Source: Linnemannia schmuckeri (lineage: Eukaryota; Mortierellomycota; Mortierellomycetes; Mortierellales; Mortierellaceae). Taken from it: 64,000 bases of DNA. The notes under the pieces were generated by a model. It saw only the letters and a list, made by a program, of their open reading frames with translations, was not told where the DNA came from and did not search any database. Each line of letters begins with the position of its first letter. The first letter of the stretch is position 1. The stretch lies in the NCBI GenBank assembly GCA_029449235.1, contig JANATG010000008.1:1798001-1862000 (forward strand), in the 5' to 3' direction. The position numbers and the translations under genes were made by a program. Shown in pieces: positions 58,019 through 64,000 of the stretch.

Positions 58019-59009
58019 ATGACATCGATCAAGAGAATGAAGGTACCAAGGACAAAAAAGTACCTCTCTGGACTTCAACAATGCCATTACCAAGGAAAAA
58101 CAGACTGCCGACACATTGAATTAAACACTTTGTCAACCCCAATCGATTTTATGATGTAGGGACTCTCCCTGGCAAGGCCAATTATCTACGGAAACTCAGC
58201 AACGCCACTGAACGGAAAAAAGGGTGGCGACGCCGACCATACACATCGCTGGACCATCTCAGTACGGGGCGTCAACAACGAAGATATTTCATATTTCGTC
58301 CGCAAGGTCGCCTTCAAGCTGCACGACACTTACGACAACCCCAACCGAGGTAATTAATCTTTAAATACGAGAAACGATGACAACAGACGATGATGCCTTG
58401 TTGCAGTCCTCTTCTCTTCCCGCTCACTGACATATCATGACATCTTTTTTCTATTTTCGCATAATATATTTAGTTATTGAGAAGCCACCATTCGAAGTAA
58501 CAGAGACAGGGTGGGGAGAGTTCGACATCATCATCAAGATTCACTTCAATCCTATCAGCGGCGAGAAACCACTCACACTCTACCACCATTTGAAGCTGCA
58601 TCCGTACGAAGAGGATGGGCTCGGCAACCCATGGCCTAAGCAGAAACCAGTTACAAGCTACCAATATGACGAGATTGTAAGTTTACAGTTTGCTTCACAA
58701 CTTCTTCAGAATCATAGATTCACAACTACTTCAGGATTAGAATGGAAAGGTAAACATAACTAATTTGGCTCATTTTGCTTTTTCGGCTTGTAGGTGTTCA
58801 ACGAGCCGATCGACAGCTTTTACACCATACTGCAGGAGAACACAACGTCAAATGTTCCACTCAAGAAGACACCGCATCATCAATTCAGTCTGCAGGCAGA
58901 ACAAGAAGAAGTTGAGCGGTTGGATAAGGCCCTCAAGACCACAGCACAGGAGATTGTACGATATCGGGAAAAGTGCAAGCGACTTGAGGCGGAACTGGCG
59001 TCAAAGTAG
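58019..59009 (+). CDS. YAF9: YEATS-domain protein (Yaf9/GAS41)
   Basis: Acyl-lysine histone reader shared by the NuA4 acetyltransferase and SWR1 remodelling complexes. Exons 58019-58042 (24 bases, MTSIKRMK), 58160-58349, 58474-58676, 58794-59009; 210 residues. YEATS landmarks: RPIIYGNSA, HTHRWTISVRG, ISYFVRKVAFKLHDTY, IEKPPFEVTETGWGEFDI, the LYHHLKLHPYE strand, and YDEIVFNEP. The C-terminus is a coiled coil (ERLDKALKTTAQEIVRYREK) that in Yaf9/GAS41 binds Swc4/DMAP1. The compact size and C-terminal coil point to Yaf9 rather than Taf14 or Sas5. An AATAAA is at 59098. Confidence 0.95.
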
Positions 59010-59097
59010 CATCCCAGAAAAAATATGCAACCAGCCTGTCTGTTGTTCTGTTGGCATTGTAATCATCAATGACATGTAGTTTTGGTGATAGCATTGG

Positions 59098-59103
59098 AAT
59101 AAA
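59098..59103 (+). terminator. Poly(A) signal for the YEATS gene
   Basis: AATAAA 89 bases after the YEATS stop, within the 169-bp convergent gap before the F-box/EF-hand gene. Confidence 0.5.
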
Positions 59104-59178
59104 AACAAAAACAACATTTGAGTGCCGAATGAGAGGATTGTATTGTATGCATGATAGTAAGTGTTTTTCTTCCACTCT

Positions 59179-60587
59179 TTATGCGTTCCTGGCAATGTCG
59201 CAACGAACAAGTCGGTCACCGTCCCATCCATGCTTCTCCAAATCGCGACGCGTCTCAATAGGGTCTTCTAACGTCTGCTCCAAGAAAAAGTTGAAGAAAC
59301 CCTCCAGGGTCAAGTATCCCTTTGCATCCTTTCCAAACTGGATACCCATCTGGGTCAAAAAGGCCTGGGGAGGTCGGCTGCCGTTGGTTTTGTAGACAAA
59401 GTCCGAGAGTTCCGAGGGCTTGAGACTGCCGTCTTTGTCCTTGTCAAATGAATTGAAAATGGCAGTCAAGGCTGCCTTTAGAGGTGCTGAGAGCTCTTTG
59501 GCGTTGTCCAGCAATGGCGCTCCGTCCGTCATGGTCGATCCGTACCCCTCTAACAATCCCTGAATCTCCCGTGTCAGCTCTAGTATCACAAAAGTTGATA
59601 AAGTGTTATCGGTGAGCAATTTTTCTTCTAGCAGATCAAAAACAACATGTCGTTCGTGCAAAAATGGCAAACTGCCAGTCAAAATATTCCTCCTGACGTT
59701 ATGAGAACACATACCACTGATAGGCTCGTAGTTGGGATCAACCATGCTTCCGATCTCGAGCAAAGAAAGAGCATCCTCGAGCTCGTTGAGGACGTAGAGG
59801 GTGAATCCAAGCAAATGGTAGCATCCGGCGTGTCCAGGAAAGTTGTCTATTCAGTAGAAGCAACACAACACAATCAGTTAATGAAAAACAGACAAAAAAA
59901 GGCTAGAATTGGATCGTCCTCACTGCACGTACGGGGGTTCCCACTTTACCCAAAACGCCGACCATCAATTGAGCAGCTTTACTCAAAGAATCGATATCGC
60001 CTGTTGACTGGAAACCTCTTAAAAGCTCCTGGGCCTCATCATAATCCTTTTCTGATTTTGCAATCTGATCGTCTGCGCTGGCGTTCATCTTGGTCATGGC
60101 TGCATGTCTCTCCTGGTAGTATTGACGCCAGTCCGAGGGTTCGGGCTTGAGTTGGTCACCGAGATTCAACCCTGCAGAGTCCAAAATCGAAGTGATTGTG
60201 AATCTGTCGCCAAAATCGTCCACTGCCTTGCTATCATGTTATTCGTTGAGTAGTAATGCAAAGAGACGTGTTCAAATTGGTCAGCGACAGCATGCTTTTT
60301 TATCTTCAAGCATGGATACACAACTCATTGTTCCTTGAAAAAGACATGTCTTTGCTCTCCCTGAATCCTCCTCCTCCCTCTTTGTCTCTCCTCTGTTAAA
60401 CCCTAGTGCAGCCTCTTTCTCCTGTGTTTCGAAAAACTTACTGCTCCCAGATTTCAGGACGGTTAATGGACTTTTGGAGGTGTTTGCATGTTGCGCCGAG
60501 GTGGACCATGTCCAGTGGCTCCAGGTATGATGCGAGGATCTCGATCAGGTCCTCGTTGAGCGTGTCGAAGGTCTTGTTGGTGCTCAT
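59179..60587 (-). CDS. F-box protein with C-terminal EF-hand
   Basis: Minus-strand exons 60587-60442, 60230-59929, 59846-59715, 59579-59179; 326 residues. The N-terminal 50 residues form an F-box (LNEDLIEILASYLEPLDMVH... to EIWEQ), the Skp1-binding module of SCF ubiquitin ligases. The middle holds helical segments (EKDYDEAQELLRGFQ; GCYHLLGFTLYVLNELEDAL, tetratricopeptide-like). Near residue 230 is one canonical EF-hand loop, DKDKDGSLKPSE, with D1, D3, D5, G6 and E12 all in place, followed by a second, degenerate EF-like helix pair (LTQMGIQFGKDAKGYLTLEG). I know no standard named family with this order. Inference: a calcium-responsive SCF substrate receptor. The exon 2 donor is set at 59928 rather than the nearby GTACGT to keep frame. 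Confidence 0.8.
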
Positions 60588-61140
60588 TTCTTTGTTACTG
60601 TGAATGTCGTTGGTGAGGTGAATGGGGTGAGTTTTTTCTTTGGACAAAGGCAAAGTCTAAAAGGCAAAGTCCAAAAAAAAAAAAAAAAAAAAAAGGCTGT
60701 GGCTTTGATACTTCCCTTCTTCCCATCTTCGTCAAACACAAATCGGGCCTCGGTCATCACTTGTGCTTTTTCTTTATGGTCCGCGCGTTTATGTAGATGG
60801 ATACGAGTGCACGCCTAGGCATTGAAACCCCCCAGCTTCGCCGTGTCATATCGCACCGTCCATAATTACTCAACCCGTATGCTTCCTCCTTTTTGTTTAA
60901 AAAAAAAAAAAAAAAAAAAAAAAGAACAGCCATTTTTGATCCCCCTTTTCTCATGGTGTCCTTGCTTGGTGGAACATGTGCTCTCTCGCACAACCTCCAC
61001 TCTTTTGTGTCTGTATTTTTCCCAGTTTTTGTTTCTTTAGCCTAATCCTCTCCTTCTGTTTCTTTCACTCTCCATCAACCCAACCCCTTCTCCGCGAGCA
61101 GTACTCTTCCATCACTCTACCTGGTTACCTTGTCCATATC
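60588..61140. other. Divergent spacer with two long A runs
   Basis: Between the F-box/EF-hand start and the first secreted-protein start. Holds runs of 22 A (60673-60694) and 25 A (60899-60923), then a CT-rich leader to the ATG at 61141. No gene seen. Confidence 0.5.
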
Positions 61141-62346
61141 ATGAGAATCTTGTCGCTCGCCATCTGTTCTGCTGCCATCGCCTGCGTTGCCGCCCACGTT
61201 CCCCCCGGACAACAACAACAGCAACAGCAAGGTATACTAAATACTTTCTCTCTCTTTCTCTTACTTTCGCCAATCGCCAGCGGCTGAAATCGTTAATATT
61301 TCCATCGATTGGCAGAGACTGCGTTTGTATTAATCCACTCTCGTCGGTCATCTTTACTTTCATCTTCCCATATCGTGTCAACAGCTGAATTCGATGTCGT
61401 CGGCACCCAGGATAACTACGCATGGGCTGCCACTGCCACTCCCGAGGAGCTCGCCTTGAAGGCCGATGAATTGGCCGAGCTCGCCACCGAGATCTCTTTC
61501 AGAGCTGAACTCCTCGACTCTCTCAACCGCGATTTCCAAGCCGAGGACTTAGAATGTTTTGCAATCAAACTCGGTGTTGGCGCTGCGTTGGATGGAATTA
61601 TCCAGGCTTCGAAAGCTACTACAACTATCCCCTTCGCTGAAACAGCCTTCCAGTTCTTCGTTCAACAACTCGAGAGATTGAAGGGCCTGGTCGGAAATGT
61701 CACCACCGACTCGAGCGGTATCGTTGCTGGTCTTGATTCTGCACTCTCCTCGTTGGAGACGATCCTCTCGACCATCAAAGACGTTCCTCTCCCATTCGAC
61801 ATTTCTCCCCTCGTCAAGGCTATTGAGACCACCAAGCCAATAATTCGCACCGCTGTTCAGTGTGTCTTGGGCGGCTCCAAGTTGGCCATTACTCAGGGCC
61901 ACTGCGCCCCTACCGCCGACATGTACCGTCTCTTTATCGAGGATGCCACCAGCAACGCACCGGTCGTGCCCGATACCGCCTCTAAGGAATGGGAGAGAGT
62001 CGCGGCCGGGGCGTCGTCTGTGTTGCAATTAAGCAAGAACGCCATCGCACAGTCGAACGAGGCATTGCTGAACACCCGCCCGATCTTTGCCGCCGACCTC
62101 CTGAACCAATACCGCGACGAATATCTCCGCGTTGCCGAAACCGATGAGGCCAAGATCTACGCACAGACCTATTTAGGCTCCATTGTTGGTGCATCAAATG
62201 CTCTTGAGGCATGTCTGCGTGTCGCTGCCGATCCCGCGGTTGCAGCTCAAGAACTGCAGCAAGAATTAAATGCTCAGGCTCGCTTTGAGGATGAGAACGA
62301 CAAGGATGATGAGGACGAGGAGAACGAGGAGACCGAGGAGGACTAG
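61141..62346 (+). CDS. Secreted protein of unknown function, paralogue 1
   Basis: Not recognised. Exons 61141-61231 and 61385-62346; 350 residues. A clear signal peptide (MRILSLAICSAAIACVAAHV) is followed by a short poly-Gln run that ends exon 1. The body is mostly alpha-helical with about five Cys (LECFAIKL; QCVLGGSKLAITQGHCAP; LEACLRV) and the motif SNEALLNTRPIF. The last 20 residues are almost all Asp, Glu and Asn. It shares layout, intron position (phase 1 after a Gln), the C-x(10-14)-C-ADxYR block and the SN(E/D)ALLxTRPIF motif with the next gene at 63058, so the two are tandem paralogues. Abundant acidic secreted protein or wall-associated protein is a guess. Confidence 0.8.
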
Positions 62347-63057
62347 TGATCCATTGGAAGCTCTTTTTCCCTTCACACACTTCTTTTGTTTTCTTTCTCC
62401 CTTTTCCTCCTTCACCCATACAACACATACATATTCAAGATGAAAGATGGATAGGCGTGTTCCCCACCCCTTATCATCGTATTTAAGGAGTGGCCATTAT
62501 TTGATGACATTATAAAAAACAAATTCCCATTGTCGCCTGCGAGCCCACGACGATGTTCTTCGCCTGGTAGAGAATACAACTCCCCTTTCCCTTTCTTCCT
62601 CTGTTACGAGGAGAGAAAAAAGGAGAAGATGATGAAAAGAAGAAAAGAAGAACGGAGGAACATATTATCTCTCTCTCCCTTTTTCGTCTTCCTTAATTCT
62701 TCTTCACCACTCCTATTACCCCTTTATGTTAAGCGCCTTTGGTCCCTCTTGAGGATAAGGAAATAAGAGTGGTCTCCTCCCTCCTTTACTTTTTCCTCGT
62801 CTTCTTTTTCATACTCCCCAATTCGTGCAGCTCCCACATACTTCGCAACCATGCTAAGACAAAGATTATTTCATGTTTGTTTATTTGCCCGTCCATTCGT
62901 TCAGGGCAAGAAAATCCATTTAACTACAAAAAGCATTATCCCATCTGATGTTTTTGTTGTCTTCTTTTTCTTGTTTCTTTATCCTTCTTGCTATCCTCCT
63001 CTCCCCGCTTTTTCCACTCGCTCCATATCTCAGCCAGTCCAAAGGCCTAAAACAAGG
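62347..63057. other. Spacer between the two secreted paralogues
   Basis: 3' UTR of the first gene and a CT-rich leader before the second ATG at 63058. Only low-complexity ORFs; no gene seen. Confidence 0.5.
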
Positions 63058-64000
63058 ATGAAGCTTTTTTCCGCAACCCTTTGCCTCGCTGCTGCTGTCT
63101 GCGTCGCTGCTCAGTCTGCACCTGAGCAAGGTTAGTTTTCGAACTCATTTATCTTTTTCTTTTTTTTTTTCTTTTTTCTTTTTTCTTTTTTCTTTTTTTC
63201 TTTCTTTTTTTTTCTTTTTCTTTTTTTGATTGCGTCCTCCGCTTGAACGTATAAATACTCATACGTAAGACATCCATTGCTTGATTAGGAGCCCAACAAT
63301 CCTACTTTGCGCTTGCCATGCAGCGTGATGAGTCCCAAGATACCGTCAGCGAATTCGAATATCGTGGCGATATCCTTGTCCAATTCAACGTGGGCGGATT
63401 CGAATCACAAGCAGAAACATTGCCATCATCGACAAAAAATGAAGGAGGAGATCCCTGCAAGGATGTTCCCAATCTGGTTAAAACTGTTCTCTCAGGCATT
63501 GACACTCTTGTTGATGCTGCCTTGGATCAACTTCCTATTCCCAATACGCTCAAGATTATCATCAAGACGGCTATCGACACCGTCAAGAGCGACCTTGAGA
63601 AAATTGCTCTAGGAGACATTTCTGACGTGATTTTCGGTGCCGTGCACACAGCCCTTAGTGCTCTCATTGAAGCTCTCAAGTCGGTGACAGGCACTCCCGT
63701 TGTCGGACCCCTAATCGAAAAGATCGTAGAAAACATCACCCCACTCCTTAAGTCTTTTGAAACCGTCCGCGGATGTAACAAATCCAAGATTGCGATCGAG
63801 CCTGCCACCTGCGGCAACCTTGCTGACATCTACCGTATTGGCGTTAAGGCTGCTACTCAGAGCTTCCCTAGCGCCAACGAAGCCAGCAACGAGGAGCTCA
63901 AGAACCTGATCTCGGCAGCAGTTTCCATCTTGGGCCTCATGGACCAGTCCTCAATCGCCAACTCAAACGATGCCCTCCTGACGACCCGCCCCATCTTCTC
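63058..64000 (+). CDS. Secreted protein of unknown function, paralogue 2 (cut by window end)
   Basis: Partial; open at the right edge. Exon 1 is 63058-63130 (signal peptide MKLFSATLCLAAAVCVAAQS, cleavage likely after AAQ) and exon 2 starts at 63289. The body is helical, with PCKDVPNLVKTVLSGIDTLV and the Cys pair RGCNKSKIAIEPATCGNLAD followed by IYRIGV, matching the first paralogue's QCVLGG...HCAPTADMYRL. The last visible residues are SNDALLTTRPIF. The intron between its exons is a long CTTTT-type pyrimidine tract (63151-63227). Role unknown. Confidence 0.78.
63151..63227 (+). repeat. CTTTT-type pyrimidine tract in an intron
   Basis: Nearly pure T with regularly spaced single C, filling much of the only visible intron of the second secreted paralogue. 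Confidence 0.75.

Noticed and set aside
60673..60923. Two long A runs as possible retroposon tails
   Set aside because: No target-site duplications, no element body and no ORF; similar T and A runs occur throughout introns and spacers.

Overview
The window looks like nuclear DNA of an early-diverging filamentous fungus, most likely a Mortierellomycota member (Mortierella/Linnemannia type). The reasons are intron-rich genes with short GT-AG introns, often with a CTAAC/CTAAT-like branch site before the acceptor; many T, A and pyrimidine runs in introns and spacers; animal-like housekeeping genes that common yeasts lack (exportin-7, TBC1D5, MCM-binding protein, a medium-chain acyl-CoA dehydrogenase); a class IV chitin synthase; and an ELO elongase closely resembling the Mortierella alpina C16/C18 type. 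There are no prokaryotic features, no transposon with an ORF, no CRISPR array, and no rRNA or tRNA that I can recognise. I assembled exons by hand from reading frame, family similarity and splice sites. For 18 of the 20 genes the exon sum is a whole number of codons or stays in frame to the window edge. The exceptions are MCMBP (2474-5729), which has an unresolved junction, and the small HMG/YABBY-like gene (1795-2202), whose second intron is non-standard.

Layout, left to right: 3' part of an actin-related protein (+); a small HMG/YABBY-like gene (-); MCM-binding protein (+); a 3.5-kb AT/pyrimidine-rich spacer; a 1513-residue ankyrin / cytochrome-b5-like / degenerate chitin synthase fusion (+); a TBC1D5-like RabGAP (+); exportin-7 (+); a BRO1-domain protein (-); three-unit polyubiquitin (-); Nup85 (+); a canonical class IV chitin synthase (+); NHP2 (+); fatty acid elongase (-); a DOMON-domain surface protein with very long acidic linkers (-); AP-1/AP-2 beta adaptin (-); a TMCO4/DUF726 hydrolase-like membrane protein (+); mitochondrial medium-chain acyl-CoA dehydrogenase (-); a YEATS-domain protein (+); an F-box/EF-hand protein (-); and two tandem, related secreted proteins of unknown function (+), the second running off the right edge.

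Most genes are unlinked housekeeping functions: endosomal traffic (TBC1D5, BRO1, beta adaptin), nuclear transport (exportin-7, Nup85), chromatin (Arp, YEATS), replication (MCMBP), ribosome biogenesis (NHP2) and lipid metabolism (ELO, MCAD). The most unusual content is the ankyrin-fused chitin synthase homologue. It has lost the DxD and QxxRW catalytic motifs and lies about 22 kb from an intact class IV chitin synthase, which suggests a regulatory or scaffolding pseudoenzyme for cell-wall chitin synthesis. Next most interesting are the tandem secreted family, the F-box/EF-hand combination, the DOMON protein, and a GC-AG intron in exportin-7.
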